A stretch of 64,000 nt of DNA from Pseudomonas sp. CCC3.1 (GTDB taxonomy: Bacteria > Pseudomonadota > Gammaproteobacteria > Pseudomonadales > Pseudomonadaceae). Below, piece after piece: positions 8,441-17,718 of the stretch. The notes beneath the pieces were generated by a model. That model made no database searches. It saw only the letters and a program-made list of their open reading frames with translations, and was not told the origin of the DNA. Made by a program: the position numbers and the translations under genes. Position 1 is the stretch's first letter; each line of letters opens with the position of its first letter. The stretch covers positions 2,542,001 to 2,606,000 of the forward strand of contig NZ_CP133778.1 in the NCBI RefSeq assembly GCF_034347405.1. The letters run 5' to 3'.

Positions 8441-10099
8441 ATGGCGTTCTTCACCGCAGCCAGCAAAGCCGACTTCCAGCATCAACTGCAAGCAGCACTG
8501 GCCCAGCACATCAGTGAACAGGCATTGCCACAAGTTACCCTGTTTGCCGAGCAGTTCTTCGGCATCATTTCTCTGGACGAACTCACTCAACGTCGCATGT
8601 CCGACCTCGCCGGCTGTACGCTGTCGGCCTGGCGCCTGCTTGAACGTTTTGATTCGGCGCATCCTCAAGTTCGGGTCTATAACCCGGATTACGAGCGTCA
8701 CGGCTGGCAGTCAACCCACACAGCGGTTGAAGTGCTGCATCACGATTTGCCGTTTCTGGTGGACTCGGTACGCACTGAGCTGAATCGCCGCGGTTACAGC
8801 ATCCATACCCTGCAAACCACGGTCTTGAGCGTTCGTCGTGGCAGCAAGGGCGAGTTGCTGGAAATCCTGTCCAAGGGCACGACCGGTGAAGGCATCTCGC
8901 AAGAGTCGCTGATGTACCTGGAGATTGACCGTTGCTCGAATGCCGCTGAATTGAGTGTGCTGAGCAAGGAGCTGGAACAGGTCCTGGGCGAAGTGCGTAT
9001 CGCGGTTGCTGACTTTGAGCCGATGAAGGCCAAGGTGCAGGAACTGCTGGACAGTGTCGACAGTTGCCCGTATGCCGTCGGTGCCGATGAGAAGGCCGAA
9101 ATCAAGAGCTTTTTGGAATGGCTGGTGGGCAACCACTTCACGTTCCTGGGTTATGAAGAGTTTGTGGTGCGTGATGAGGTGGATGGCGGTCATATCGAAT
9201 ATGACCCGCAGTCGTTCCTTGGCCTGACCAAATTGCTGCGCGCAGGCCTGACGGCCGAAGACCTGCGCATCGAAGATTACGCGGTGAGCTACCTGCGTGA
9301 ACCGACCCTGCTGTCGTTCGCCAAGGCTGCACACCCAAGCCGTGTGCACCGCCCGGCGTACCCGGACTACGTGTCGATTCGTCAAATTGACGCCAGCGGC
9401 AAGGTGATCAAGGAATGCCGCTTCATGGGCTTGTACACCTCTTCGGTGTACGGCGAGAGCGTGCGGGTCATTCCTTATATCCGTCGCAAAGTGACTGAAA
9501 TCGAGCGCCGCTCGGGCTTCCAGCCTAAAGCTCACTTGGGCAAAGAGTTGGCGCAGGTGGTTGAAGTACTGCCGCGTGACGACTTGTTCCAGACCCCGGT
9601 GGATGAACTGTTCAACACGGTGATGTCGATTGTGCAGATCCAGGAGCGCAACAAGATCCGCGTGTTCCTGCGCAAAGACCCGTATGGCCGTTTCTGCTAC
9701 TGCCTGGCTTACGTGCCGCGTGATGTGTACTCCACCGAAGTGCGGCAGAAAATCCAGCAGGTCCTGATGGACCGCCTGCAAGCCTCTGACTGCGAGTTCT
9801 GGACGTTCTTCTCGGAGTCGGTACTGGCGCGCGTGCAACTGATTCTGCGGGTTGATCCGAAAAACCGGATCGACATTGACCCGTTGCTGCTGGAAAAAGA
9901 AGTGGTTCAAGCCTGCCGCAGCTGGCAGGACGACTATGCGAGCCTGGTGGTTGAAAGCTTCGGTGAAGCCAATGGCACCAAAGTGCTGGCTGATTTCCCG
10001 AAAGGTTTTCCGGCGGGCTACCGTGAGCGCTTTGCCGCGCACTCGGCCGTGGTCGACATGCAGCACTTGATGAGCCTCAGCGAAAAAATCCGCTGGTGA
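8441..10099 (+). CDS. gdhB N-terminal fragment (552 residues)
   Basis: Open frame from a well-placed ribosome-binding site to a TGA at 10097-10099. It holds the N-terminal regulatory ACT-like part of the large glutamate dehydrogenase (QEERNKIRVF-type strand segments and LPFLVDSVRTELNRRGYSIH) but no dehydrogenase core. The last four residues (KIRW) are out of frame relative to the family. If translated alone it would be a non-catalytic protein. Confidence 0.8.
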   Translation: MAFFTAASKADFQHQLQAALAQHISEQALPQVTLFAEQFFGIISLDELTQRRMSDLAGCTLSAWRLLERFDSAHPQVRVYNPDYERHGWQSTHTAVEVLHHDLPFLVDSVRTELNRRGYSIHTLQTTVLSVRRGSKGELLEILSKGTTGEGISQESLMYLEIDRCSNAAELSVLSKELEQVLGEVRIAVADFEPMKAKVQELLDSVDSCPYAVGADEKAEIKSFLEWLVGNHFTFLGYEEFVVRDEVDGGHIEYDPQSFLGLTKLLRAGLTAEDLRIEDYAVSYLREPTLLSFAKAAHPSRVHRPAYPDYVSIRQIDASGKVIKECRFMGLYTSSVYGESVRVIPYIRRKVTEIERRSGFQPKAHLGKELAQVVEVLPRDDLFQTPVDELFNTVMSIVQIQERNKIRVFLRKDPYGRFCYCLAYVPRDVYSTEVRQKIQQVLMDRLQASDCEFWTFFSESVLARVQLILRVDPKNRIDIDPLLLEKEVVQACRSWQDDYASLVVESFGEANGTKVLADFPKGFPAGYRERFAAHSAVVDMQHLMSLSEKIRW

Positions 10100-13000
10100 T
10101 GAGTTTCTACCAGCCTCTGGGTCAGAGCGCCGGTCAAGAACTGCATTGCAAGCTGTATCACGCGGACACGCCATTAGCGCTGTCTGATGTACTGCCGATT
10201 CTGGAAAACCTCGGCTTGCGCGTACTGGGCGAGTTCCCGTATCGCTTGCGCCATGTCAATGGCCGTGAGTTCTGGATCCATGACTTCGCCTTTACGGCAG
10301 GCGAAGGCTTGAACCTGGACATCCAGCAACTCAACGACACGCTGCAAGATGCGTTTGTACACATTGTTAAAGGCGACGCTGAGAACGATGCGTTTAACCG
10401 CTTGGTACTCACCGCCGGGTTGCCGTGGCGCGATGTAGCGTTGCTGCGGGCTTATGCGCGTTACTTGAAGCAAATCCGTCTGGGCTTCGATCTGGGCTAC
10501 ATCGCCAGCACGCTGAACAACCACACCGACATCGCTCGTGAACTGACCCGGTTGTTCAAGACCCGCTTCTACTTGGCGCGCAAGCTGACCGCCGACGACC
10601 TCGAAGACAAGCAGCAACGTCTGGAACAGGCGATTCTGACGGCTCTGGACGACGTCCAGGTGCTTAACGAAGACCGCATCCTGCGTCGTTATCTGGACCT
10701 GATCAAAGCCACGCTGCGAACCAACTTCTACCAGCCGGATGCCAATGGTCAGAACCGTTCGTACTTCAGCTTTAAATTCAACCCGCACCTGATTCCTGAG
10801 CTGCCCAAGCCAGTGCCGAAGTTTGAAATCTTCGTGTATTCGCCGCGCGTTGAAGGCGTTCACCTGCGTTTCGGTAACGTTGCTCGCGGTGGTTTGCGCT
10901 GGTCGGACCGCGAAGAAGACTTCCGGACCGAAGTGTTGGGTCTGGTAAAAGCGCAACAAGTGAAGAACTCGGTCATCGTGCCGGTCGGGGCCAAAGGCGG
11001 TTTTGTGCCGCGTCGCCTGCCATTGGGCGGCGGGCGCGACGAGATTCAGGCCGAGGCGATTGCCTGCTACCGGATCTTTATTTCTGGCTTGCTGGACATC
11101 ACCGACAACCTCAAAGATGGTGCACTGGTTCCGCCATTGAACGTGGTGCGTCACGACGACGATGACCCGTACCTGGTGGTGGCTGCCGACAAAGGCACCG
11201 CGACCTTCTCTGACATTGCCAACGGCATTGCGATTGACTACGGCTTCTGGCTGGGTGACGCCTTTGCTTCCGGTGGTTCGGCCGGTTATGACCATAAAAA
11301 AATGGGCATCACCGCCAAAGGCGCCTGGGTCGGCGTGCAGCGCCACTTCAGAGAGCGCGGGATCAACGTTCAGAAAGACAGCATCAGTGTGGTCGGCGTG
11401 GGCGATATGGCCGGCGACGTGTTCGGTAACGGCTTGTTGATGTCCGACACGCTGCAACTGGTGGCTGCCTTTAACCACCTGCATATCTTCATTGACCCCA
11501 ATCCTGAACCGGCCAGCAGCTTTGCTGAGCGTCAGCGTCTGTTTGATCTGCCGCGCTCGGCCTGGTCAGATTACGACACCAGCATCATGTCGGCGGGCGG
11601 CGGGATCTTCTCCCGTAGCGCGAAGAGCATCGCCATCTCGCCTGAGATGCAAGCGCGTTTTGCGATCAGCGCCGACAAGCTGACCCCGACTGAACTGCTG
11701 AACGCCTTGCTCAAGGCACCGGTGGATCTGTTGTGGAACGGCGGCATCGGTACTTACGTGAAGGCCAGCACCGAAAGCCACGCCGATGTGGGCGACAAGG
11801 CTAATGATGCGTTACGCGTGAATGGCAACGAACTGCGCTGCAAGGTCGTGGGCGAGGGCGGTAACCTCGGCATGACCCAATTGGGTCGAGTTGAGTTCGG
11901 CCTCAATGGCGGCGGCTCCAACACCGACTTTATCGACAACGCCGGTGGTGTGGACTGCTCTGACCACGAAGTGAATATCAAAATCCTGCTCAATGAAGTG
12001 GTGCAGGCTGGCGATATGACCGAGAAGCAGCGTAATCAGTTGCTCGGCAGCATGACGGATGAAGTCGGCGCGCTGGTACTGGGCAACAACTATAAGCAGA
12101 CGCAGGCCATTTCTCTGGCGGCGCGTCGTGCCTATGAGCGGATTGCTGAATACAAGCGCCTGATGAGTGATCTGGAAGCCCGTGGCAAGCTGGACCGTGC
12201 CATTGAGTTCCTGCCGTCCGAGGAGCAACTGAACGAGCGCATAGCGGCTGGCCATGGCCTGACCCGGCCTGAGCTGTCGGTTTTGATCTCGTACAGCAAG
12301 ATCGACCTCAAAGAAGCACTGCTCAACTCTCAGGTGCCGGATGACGACTACCTGACCCGCGACATGGAAACTGCGTTCCCGCCGATGCTGGTCAGCAAGT
12401 TTGCGGCGGCCATGCGTCGTCACCGTCTGAAGCGCGAAATCGTCAGCACGCAGATCGCCAACGACTTGGTCAACCACATGGGCATCACCTTTGTGGAGCG
12501 CCTCAAAGAGTCGACCGGCATGAGCGCAGCCAACGTGGCGGGTGCTTACGTGATCGTGCGTGATATTTTTCACCTCCCGCACTGGTTCCGTCAGATCGAG
12601 GCACTGGACTATCAAGTCCCGGCTGAGATTCAGCTGGCGCTGATGGATGAGTTGATGCGTCTGGGGCGTCGTGCCACACGCTGGTTCCTGCGCAGCCGTC
12701 GCAACGAACTGGACGCCGCACGCGATGTCGCGCACTTCGGTCCGCATCTGGCAGCGCTGGGGCTCAAGCTCGACGAACTGCTGGAAGGGCCGACCCGCGA
12801 AGGCTGGCAGACCCGCTATCAGGCGTACGTGGAAGCAGGCGTGCCCGAGTTGCTGGCCCGCATGGTTGCCGGTACGACGCACCTGTACACCTTGCTGCCG
12901 ATTATCGAAGCCTCGGACGTCACCGGCCAGAATGCAGCCGATGTGGCCAAAGCGTACTTCGCTGTGGGCAGCGCTTTGGACCTGACCTGGTACTTGCAAC

Positions 13001-13296
13001 AGATCAGCAACTTGCCGGTAGAAAACAACTGGCAGGCGCTGGCCCGTGAAGCGTTCCGTGACGACATTGATTGGCAGCAGCGTGCAATTACCGTCTCGGT
13101 ATTGCAGATGGTTGATGCCCCGGTCGAGATCGAGGCACGTCTGGCGTTGTGGCTTGAGCAGAACCAGTCGATGGTTGAGCGCTGGCGCTCGATGTTGGTA
13201 GACCTGCGTGCAGCGACCGGCAACGACTACGCGATGTATGCCGTGGCCAACCGTGAGCTGCTGGATCTGGCGTTGAGCGGTCAAACAGGGCTCTGA
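10096..13296 (+). CDS. gdhB C-terminal fragment with the catalytic core (1,066 residues)
   Basis: This frame can begin at GTG 10096 or ATG 10099, overlapping the stop of the first fragment by a few bases in a GTGATGA arrangement, so re-initiation is conceivable. It contains the whole dehydrogenase core and the C-terminal helical region (HPHWFRQIEALDY-like segment, ending LDLALSGQTGL). No ribosome-binding site of note precedes it. The overlap is best explained as the by-product of a one-base deletion rather than an evolved two-subunit gene. Confidence 0.8.
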   Translation: MMSFYQPLGQSAGQELHCKLYHADTPLALSDVLPILENLGLRVLGEFPYRLRHVNGREFWIHDFAFTAGEGLNLDIQQLNDTLQDAFVHIVKGDAENDAFNRLVLTAGLPWRDVALLRAYARYLKQIRLGFDLGYIASTLNNHTDIARELTRLFKTRFYLARKLTADDLEDKQQRLEQAILTALDDVQVLNEDRILRRYLDLIKATLRTNFYQPDANGQNRSYFSFKFNPHLIPELPKPVPKFEIFVYSPRVEGVHLRFGNVARGGLRWSDREEDFRTEVLGLVKAQQVKNSVIVPVGAKGGFVPRRLPLGGGRDEIQAEAIACYRIFISGLLDITDNLKDGALVPPLNVVRHDDDDPYLVVAADKGTATFSDIANGIAIDYGFWLGDAFASGGSAGYDHKKMGITAKGAWVGVQRHFRERGINVQKDSISVVGVGDMAGDVFGNGLLMSDTLQLVAAFNHLHIFIDPNPEPASSFAERQRLFDLPRSAWSDYDTSIMSAGGGIFSRSAKSIAISPEMQARFAISADKLTPTELLNALLKAPVDLLWNGGIGTYVKASTESHADVGDKANDALRVNGNELRCKVVGEGGNLGMTQLGRVEFGLNGGGSNTDFIDNAGGVDCSDHEVNIKILLNEVVQAGDMTEKQRNQLLGSMTDEVGALVLGNNYKQTQAISLAARRAYERIAEYKRLMSDLEARGKLDRAIEFLPSEEQLNERIAAGHGLTRPELSVLISYSKIDLKEALLNSQVPDDDYLTRDMETAFPPMLVSKFAAAMRRHRLKREIVSTQIANDLVNHMGITFVERLKESTGMSAANVAGAYVIVRDIFHLPHWFRQIEALDYQVPAEIQLALMDELMRLGRRATRWFLRSRRNELDAARDVAHFGPHLAALGLKLDELLEGPTREGWQTRYQAYVEAGVPELLARMVAGTTHLYTLLPIIEASDVTGQNAADVAKAYFAVGSALDLTWYLQQISNLPVENNWQALAREAFRDDIDWQQRAITVSVLQMVDAPVEIEARLALWLEQNQSMVERWRSMLVDLRAATGNDYAMYAVANRELLDLALSGQTGL

Positions 13297-13316
13297 CAGC
13301 CTGAGCTGCAAAACAA

Positions 13317-13353
13317 AGCCCCGGCTCAGTTGAACTGAGTCGGGGCTTTTTTG
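13317..13353 (+). terminator. Rho-independent terminator of gdhB
   Basis: Perfect stem AGCCCCGGCTCAG/CTGAGTCGGGGCT-like (one G-T pair) with a TTGAA loop and a run of T, 20 bases after the gdhB stop. Confidence 0.93.
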
Positions 13354-13374
13354 TTCCTGGCGTCTGGCGGGAAG

Positions 13375-13638
13375 TCAGATCCCGATATTGCCCAGCGTTT
13401 GAACGATATTTTGCAGGGTAGCGGCCAAGGTAGGGTGGCTGATTGCAAAGCGTTCTACGGTCTCGTTGACGCTGTCCGAAAGGCTGGAATCGTTTGTGGC
13501 TTTTTCCAGAGCGATCTCAGCCTCAATTTGCTGTGCCAGGTCGTTCAGATGTTCGCGATCCTCTGTGGAGAGCGGCGGATTTTGCTCAATTTGGGTGCGT
13601 AAGGTATCGAGTTGATCTTGCAGTTTGCCAGCAGGCAT
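13375..13638 (-). CDS. DUF4404 family protein
   Basis: A small, almost entirely helical protein (87 residues from ATG 13638). The N-terminal half (LQDQLDTLRTQIEQNPPLST) predicts an amphipathic helix and the C-terminal half (FAISHPTLAATLQNIVQTLG) ends in a hydrophobic helix, matching DUF4404. The start at 13638 is preferred over ATG 13647 because the AAAGG ribosome-binding site abuts the latter but lies 9 bases from the former. It converges on gdhB, sharing the terminator region. Function is unknown. Confidence 0.85.
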   Translation of the reverse strand: MPAGKLQDQLDTLRTQIEQNPPLSTEDREHLNDLAQQIEAEIALEKATNDSSLSDSVNETVERFAISHPTLAATLQNIVQTLGNIGI

Positions 13639-13856
13639 AGCATTCATCCTTTATTGATAAGCTCTGGTGTAGACCTTGGAAGTGAACAAAAGGTCTTTAA
13701 ACGGACCCTAAGATTAATCCACCTGCGCAGTGTGTGCATGATCTCTATCAAAAACGCTGACAGGCATTTTCAGCCTGTTAAGGCTTGTATGAAAACAATC
13801 TTGCGTGTCGCGGAACGTCTGGCAGCTTACTCAGTCTGCTTAGGGTGTTTTGGGGG

Positions 13857-13884
13857 CTGTCAAAAATTCAATTGCCGTTATACT
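13857..13884 (+). promoter_or_regulatory. Probable sigma-70 promoter of mlaA
   Basis: A CTGTCA -35 box at 13857-13862 and a TATACT -10 box at 13879-13884 are separated by 16 bases, placing transcription start about 45 bases upstream of mlaA. Confidence 0.6.
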
Positions 13885-13941
13885 CATCGCCTGACCCAGG
13901 GCGTAGCGCCCAAGTGTTAAGTATTCTCAAGGAGTTTTGCT

Positions 13942-14631
13942 ATGCGCTGGACTAATCGTCTTGCTCAACTATGTGTCTGCGCCAGTGTGGCCATGGTTCC
14001 CTTCGCCGCCAATGCAGCCACTGAGGATGATCCTTGGGAAGGGATCAACCGCATCACCTTCAAGTTCAACGACACACTTGATACCTATGCCTTGAAGCCG
14101 ATTGCGCAGGGCTACCAGTTCATCACGCCGCAATTTCTGCAAGATGGCATCCACAACATGTACCGAAACATCGGTGACGTGCGCAACCTGGCCAACGACA
14201 TCCTGCAAGCCAAGCCTCATGCAGCCGGTGTAGACACCTCTCGCGTGCTGATGAACACCATTTTCGGTATCGGCGGTTTCTTTGATGTGGGCACCAAAAT
14301 GGGCCTGCAGCGCAACGATGAAGACTTTGGCCAGACTCTGGGTCGCTGGGGCGTACCAAGTGGTCCTTATGTCGTGCTGCCACTGCTGGGCCCGAACACC
14401 GTGCGTGACACAGCGGGCATTTACCCGGACTCGTTCACCAAGCCTTACCGCTACATGAATGATATTCCGGCACGTAACATGGCAATCGGTATGGACGTTA
14501 TTGATGCGCGCGCCAGCTTGTTGTCGGCTGAAAAGCTGATCACGGGCGACAAATACATCTTTATTCGTAACGCCTACCTGCAAAGCCGCGAGTTCAGAGT
14601 TAAAGACGGGCAAGTTGAAGACGACTTTTAA
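13942..14631 (+). CDS. mlaA: Outer-membrane lipid asymmetry protein MlaA (VacJ)
   Basis: A 229-residue MlaA. A signal peptide (residues 1-25, ending FAANA) precedes the conserved DPWEGINRITFKFNDTLD motif and the DVRNLANDILQAKP and GRWGVPSGPYVVLPLLGP segments. MlaA forms a ring in the outer membrane and removes mislocalised phospholipids from the outer leaflet, handing them to MlaC and the MlaFEDB transporter. The E. coli protein is a lipoprotein; here no Cys lies at the cleavage site, so it appears to be processed by signal peptidase I. An AAGGAG ribosome-binding site and a promoter lie upstream, a terminator directly downstream, so it is a single-gene unit. Confidence 0.95.
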   Translation: MRWTNRLAQLCVCASVAMVPFAANAATEDDPWEGINRITFKFNDTLDTYALKPIAQGYQFITPQFLQDGIHNMYRNIGDVRNLANDILQAKPHAAGVDTSRVLMNTIFGIGGFFDVGTKMGLQRNDEDFGQTLGRWGVPSGPYVVLPLLGPNTVRDTAGIYPDSFTKPYRYMNDIPARNMAIGMDVIDARASLLSAEKLITGDKYIFIRNAYLQSREFRVKDGQVEDDF

Positions 14632-14652
14632 GCCGTTCACTCCGTGTGAATA

Positions 14653-14675
14653 AACGGCCCTGGTGGCCGTTTTTT
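14653..14675 (+). terminator. Rho-independent terminator of mlaA
   Basis: Stem AACGGCC/GGCCGTT with a short loop (CTGGT) and a T-run, 21 bases after the mlaA stop. Confidence 0.92.
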
Positions 14676-14973
14676 GCATCTCTGGAAATGAGAAAATTTA
14701 TCAATTGAAGCAGGTTGAAACCTAGGTTTTAGTTGCTGTGCGCGAGGTTCTTATAACCCGAGGTAATTTAACGCAACTCACACCAGAGGCCACTCTCTGC
14801 CTGAGCTTGAAACCCCTGGCGGATGGGAGTACCGTCTGCGCCTTACACGGGCAACCTTTGCAGGATCGAGCGCGACAATCGATTTGAGCAAGGATGTTCA
14901 CAAGCCAATTCAGTCGTAGAGCCCGACGTGTTCGAGTTCTTACGCCAACCTAATTCTGGCGCCGTTTGCCCAC
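14676..14973. other. Leader region of rssB, no gene seen
   Basis: About 300 bases between the mlaA terminator and rssB. No convincing coding frame, tRNA or hairpin array was seen. It probably holds the promoter and an untranslated leader for rssB-rssC. Confidence 0.5.
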
Positions 14974-16158
14974 ATGCAAAAAACCAGTGCCACGCTGCTG
15001 ATCATTGATGACGACGAAGTAGTGCGTGCCAGTTTGGCAGCCTATTTGGAAGACAGCGGCTTCAGCGTCCTGCAGGCCAGTAATGGCATGCAGGGTCTTA
15101 AGGTGTTCGAGCAAGAGCAACCAGACTTAGTGATCTGCGATCTGCGCATGCCGCAAATGAGTGGCCTTGAGCTGATTCGTCAGGTCGCACAGCGCTCCTC
15201 GCAAACGCCAGTGATCGTGATCTCGGGTGCTGGGGTGATGAGCGATGTGGTCGAAGCGTTGCGTTTGGGCGCCGCGGACTACCTGATCAAGCCGCTCGAA
15301 GACCTTGCCGTTCTGGAGCACTCCGTTCATCGGGCGCTGGACCGTGCCCGGTTGTTGCTTGAGAACCAGCGCTACCGTGACAAGCTGGAGTCGGCGAATC
15401 GTGAGCTCGAAGCCAGCCTGCATTTGTTGCAGGAAGACCAGAACGCGGGCAGACAGGTTCAGATGAACATGCTGCCGATAAGCCCTTGGTCCATTGCCGA
15501 GTTTGACTTTGCGCATCAGATCATTCCGTCCCTGTACCTGTCTGGCGATTTTGTCGACTACTTCCGGGTCGACGAGCGCCGGGTTGCGTTCTACTTGGCC
15601 GATGTGTCCGGACACGGTGCCTCTTCGGCGTTTGTGACGGTACTGCTCAAGTTCATGACCACGCGTTTGCTGTTTGAGTCCAAGCGCAACGGCACCTTGC
15701 CGGAGTTCAAACCTTCAGAAGTGCTTGGGCATATCAACCGTGGGTTGATCAACTGCAAGTTGGGCAAGCATGTGACCATGGTTGGCGGTGTGATTGACGA
15801 AGAGACCGGGCGGCTGACTTACAGCATCGGCGGGCACCTGCCACTGCCCGTGCTCTACACGCCAGACAGCGTGTCTTATCTGGAAGGGCGAGGGTTGCCG
15901 GTTGGCTTGTTTAACGAAGCAACGTATGAAGATCACGTCCTGCAATTACCTGAAACATTCAGCCTGACGCTAATGTCTGACGGAATTCTGGACCTTTTGA
16001 CCGAGCAGACGCTCAAAGAGAAAGAGGCTGCTTTGCCACAACTGGTCAAAGCGGCAGGTGGCAGCCTGGATGGTCTGCGCCAGGTTTTTGGATTAGCTAC
16101 GCTAGGGGAGATGCCGGATGATATCGCCCTGTTGGTGTTAAGCAGGAATCTTACATGA
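14974..16158 (+). CDS. rssB: Two-component response regulator RssB with PP2C-type phosphatase domain
   Basis: A 394-residue protein with an N-terminal receiver domain (acidic pocket LIIDDDE, phospho-acceptor Asp in DLVICDLRMP, Lys in DYLIKPL), a coiled-coil linker near residues 125-160, and a C-terminal SpoIIE/PP2C serine phosphatase domain (YLADVSGHGASSAF, MSDGILDL, MPDDIALLVL). This is the Pseudomonas RssB architecture, unlike the E. coli adaptor whose phosphatase domain is dead. It overlaps rssC by 4 bases. The two form a partner-switch module in which RssB dephosphorylates the STAS protein RssC to control the general stress sigma factor RpoS. The start has only a weak ribosome-binding site. 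Confidence 0.92.
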   Translation: MQKTSATLLIIDDDEVVRASLAAYLEDSGFSVLQASNGMQGLKVFEQEQPDLVICDLRMPQMSGLELIRQVAQRSSQTPVIVISGAGVMSDVVEALRLGAADYLIKPLEDLAVLEHSVHRALDRARLLLENQRYRDKLESANRELEASLHLLQEDQNAGRQVQMNMLPISPWSIAEFDFAHQIIPSLYLSGDFVDYFRVDERRVAFYLADVSGHGASSAFVTVLLKFMTTRLLFESKRNGTLPEFKPSEVLGHINRGLINCKLGKHVTMVGGVIDEETGRLTYSIGGHLPLPVLYTPDSVSYLEGRGLPVGLFNEATYEDHVLQLPETFSLTLMSDGILDLLTEQTLKEKEAALPQLVKAAGGSLDGLRQVFGLATLGEMPDDIALLVLSRNLT

Positions 16159-16637
16159 GTACCGGTAGAATTCAGTTCGCCGAACAGGATGGCACCTTCG
16201 TCCTGAAATTTGTGGGTGAAGTGCGCCTGACACTGTGTTCGGCACTGGATGCGACAATCGAACGGATCTTCACGGCGCGCAACTTTACAGCCATCGTGAT
16301 AGACCTGACCGAAACCCGCAGCATCGACAGCACCACATTGGGCTTGCTGGCGAAGCTGTCGATCTTGTCGCGTCAAAAAATAGGCCTGTTGCCGACTGTC
16401 GTGACCACTCACGAAGACATCACTCGGCTCTTGCAGTCGATGGGCTTCGATCAGGTCTTTAACATCATCAACAGACCCATACCTTGCCCTGAGTGCCTGA
16501 CAGACCTGCCGTCGCAAGATCAGTCTGAAGAAGTGGTTCGGGTCAAAGTGCTCGAAGCGCACAAAATCCTGATGGGCCTAAACGATTCCAATCGTGAAGC
16601 TTTTCATGACCTGGTGAATGCCCTCGAGCGTCATTAA
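16155..16637 (+). CDS. rssC: STAS-domain anti-sigma factor antagonist RssC
   Basis: A 160-residue STAS protein. The phosphorylatable Ser/Thr loop lies in TRSIDSTTLGLLAKLS at about residues 55-70, the usual DS(S/T) site. The C-terminal tail contains CPECLTDLP, a short Cys pair also seen in Pseudomonas RssC homologues. It starts inside the rssB stop (ATGA overlap), so the two are co-translated. It is expected to be the substrate of the RssB phosphatase in RpoS control. Confidence 0.9.
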   Translation: MSTGRIQFAEQDGTFVLKFVGEVRLTLCSALDATIERIFTARNFTAIVIDLTETRSIDSTTLGLLAKLSILSRQKIGLLPTVVTTHEDITRLLQSMGFDQVFNIINRPIPCPECLTDLPSQDQSEEVVRVKVLEAHKILMGLNDSNREAFHDLVNALERH

Positions 16638-16656
16638 GTCTGGCGCGGCGATAAAG

Positions 16657-16691
16657 AAGGGGCCGTTCTATGTTTCAGGACGGCCCCTTTT
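16657..16691. terminator. Bidirectional terminator between rssC and dusA
   Basis: Stem AAGGGGCCGT/ACGGCCCCTT with a 13-base loop, followed by T-rich sequence on the plus strand and preceded by A-rich sequence, so it can serve both convergent genes. Confidence 0.88.
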
Positions 16692-16704
16692 GCTTGCTTG
16701 CGAT

Positions 16705-17718
16705 TCAGCGGCCTTCCAGCAACTCTCCGGCTTGATCCAGCAGTGCCAGCGGATCCTTGGCCTTATGAATATCAACCGACAGCAACTGACGGAAGCGCCG
16801 TGCGCCAGGAAACCCCTGACCCAGACCTAAAATATGCCGCGTGATGTGGTGCATCGCACCGCCGGCGGCAATATGCGCGGCAATATAAGGTCGCAATAGC
16901 GCCAGCGCTTGCGCCCGGGAAATCACCGGATCGGGGCTGCCAAACAACTGCTGATCGACCTCGGCCAGAATATAGGGGTTGTGATACGCCTCACGACCCA
17001 GCATCACGCCGTCAAACACCTGCAAATGCGTGCGGCATTCCTCCAGCGTCTTGATACCACCGTTCAGAATAATCTCCAGTTCTGGGAAATCAGTCTTCAA
17101 CTGAGCGGCAACGTCATAACGCAGGGGTGGAATATCACGATTCTCCTTAGGCGAAAGCCCTTCCAGAATCGCAATCCGCGCATGCACCGTAAAACTCTCG
17201 CAGCCTGCATCGCGCACCGTGCCCACAAAATCGCAAAGCTCAGCGTAACTGTCGCGCCCGTTGATCCCGATCCGATGTTTGACCGTCACCGGAATCGACA
17301 CCGCATCGCGCATGGCCTTCACACACTCAGCAACCAGCGCCGGGTGCGCCATCAAACAGGCACCAATCATATTGTTCTGCACCCGATCACTCGGGCAGCC
17401 GACATTCAGATTCACCTCGTCATAACCGGCGGCTTGCGCCATGCGCGCGCAGGCAGCCAAATCAGCTGGCGTACTGCCACCCAATTGCAGCGCCAGAGGG
17501 TGCTCAGCCTCGTCATGACGCAAAAAGCGCTCGGCATCACCGTTCAGCAACGCACCGGTAGTGACCATCTCGGTGTATAGCAGCGCACGCTTGGACAGCA
17601 AGCGCAGGAAAAAGCGGCAATGGCGGTCAGTCCAATCCATCATGGGTGCAACGCTAAAGGTTCGGGCGGGCGCGCGGCCCTCTAGGACAAGGCTTGTAGC
17701 GGTCTTCTCGGTTGTCAT
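16705..17718 (-). CDS. dusA: tRNA-dihydrouridine(20/20a) synthase DusA
   Basis: A 337-residue FMN-dependent tRNA-dihydrouridine synthase. It shows the substrate-binding APMMDWTDRHCRFF at the N-terminus, the catalytic Cys in NVGCPSDRVQ, the KHRIGINGRDSY motif specific to DusA, ILNGGIK and GVMLGREAYHNP in the FMN site, and the C-terminal helical tRNA-binding domain (HHITRHILGLGQGFPGARRF). It reduces U20/U20a in the tRNA D-loop. The start MTTEKTA at 17718 is chosen; a codon 30 bases upstream is open but would add unconserved residues. Convergent with rssC. Confidence 0.96.
   Translation of the reverse strand: MTTEKTATSLVLEGRAPARTFSVAPMMDWTDRHCRFFLRLLSKRALLYTEMVTTGALLNGDAERFLRHDEAEHPLALQLGGSTPADLAACARMAQAAGYDEVNLNVGCPSDRVQNNMIGACLMAHPALVAECVKAMRDAVSIPVTVKHRIGINGRDSYAELCDFVGTVRDAGCESFTVHARIAILEGLSPKENRDIPPLRYDVAAQLKTDFPELEIILNGGIKTLEECRTHLQVFDGVMLGREAYHNPYILAEVDQQLFGSPDPVISRAQALALLRPYIAAHIAAGGAMHHITRHILGLGQGFPGARRFRQLLSVDIHKAKDPLALLDQAGELLEGR

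Larger units (their letters stand above)
8441..13296 (+). pseudogene. gdhB: NAD-dependent glutamate dehydrogenase, split by a frameshift
   Basis: Together the two frames encode the roughly 1,620-residue NAD-glutamate dehydrogenase characteristic of Pseudomonas (the 180-kDa L-GDH class), which oxidises glutamate to 2-oxoglutarate and ammonia. Frame 1 (8441-10099) stops with SLSEKIRW; the family continues at that point in the second frame, which upstream of its first start codon reads KNPLVMSFYQPLG. Restoring one A in the six-A run at 10083-10088 joins the frames exactly, with no other lesion visible. The second part carries the dehydrogenase core, with GAKGGFVPRRLPLGGGRDE and the nucleotide-binding SVVGVGDMAGDVFGNG. 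The lesion is either a recent indel, a sequencing error in a homopolymer, or, less likely, a slippage site. A good terminator follows at 13317-13353. Confidence 0.85.

Noticed and set aside
10081..10101. Programmed frameshift producing intact glutamate dehydrogenase
   Set aside because: Only six A residues, no canonical two-tRNA slippery heptamer in frame and no clear stimulatory hairpin; homologues have a single frame, so an indel or sequence error is simpler.
8711..13311. Long open frames on the minus strand opposite gdhB (including ones of 400-500 codons)
   Set aside because: They mirror the codon periodicity of the high-GC sense gene, have biased His/Gln/Arg-rich composition and no ribosome sites or recognisable domains.
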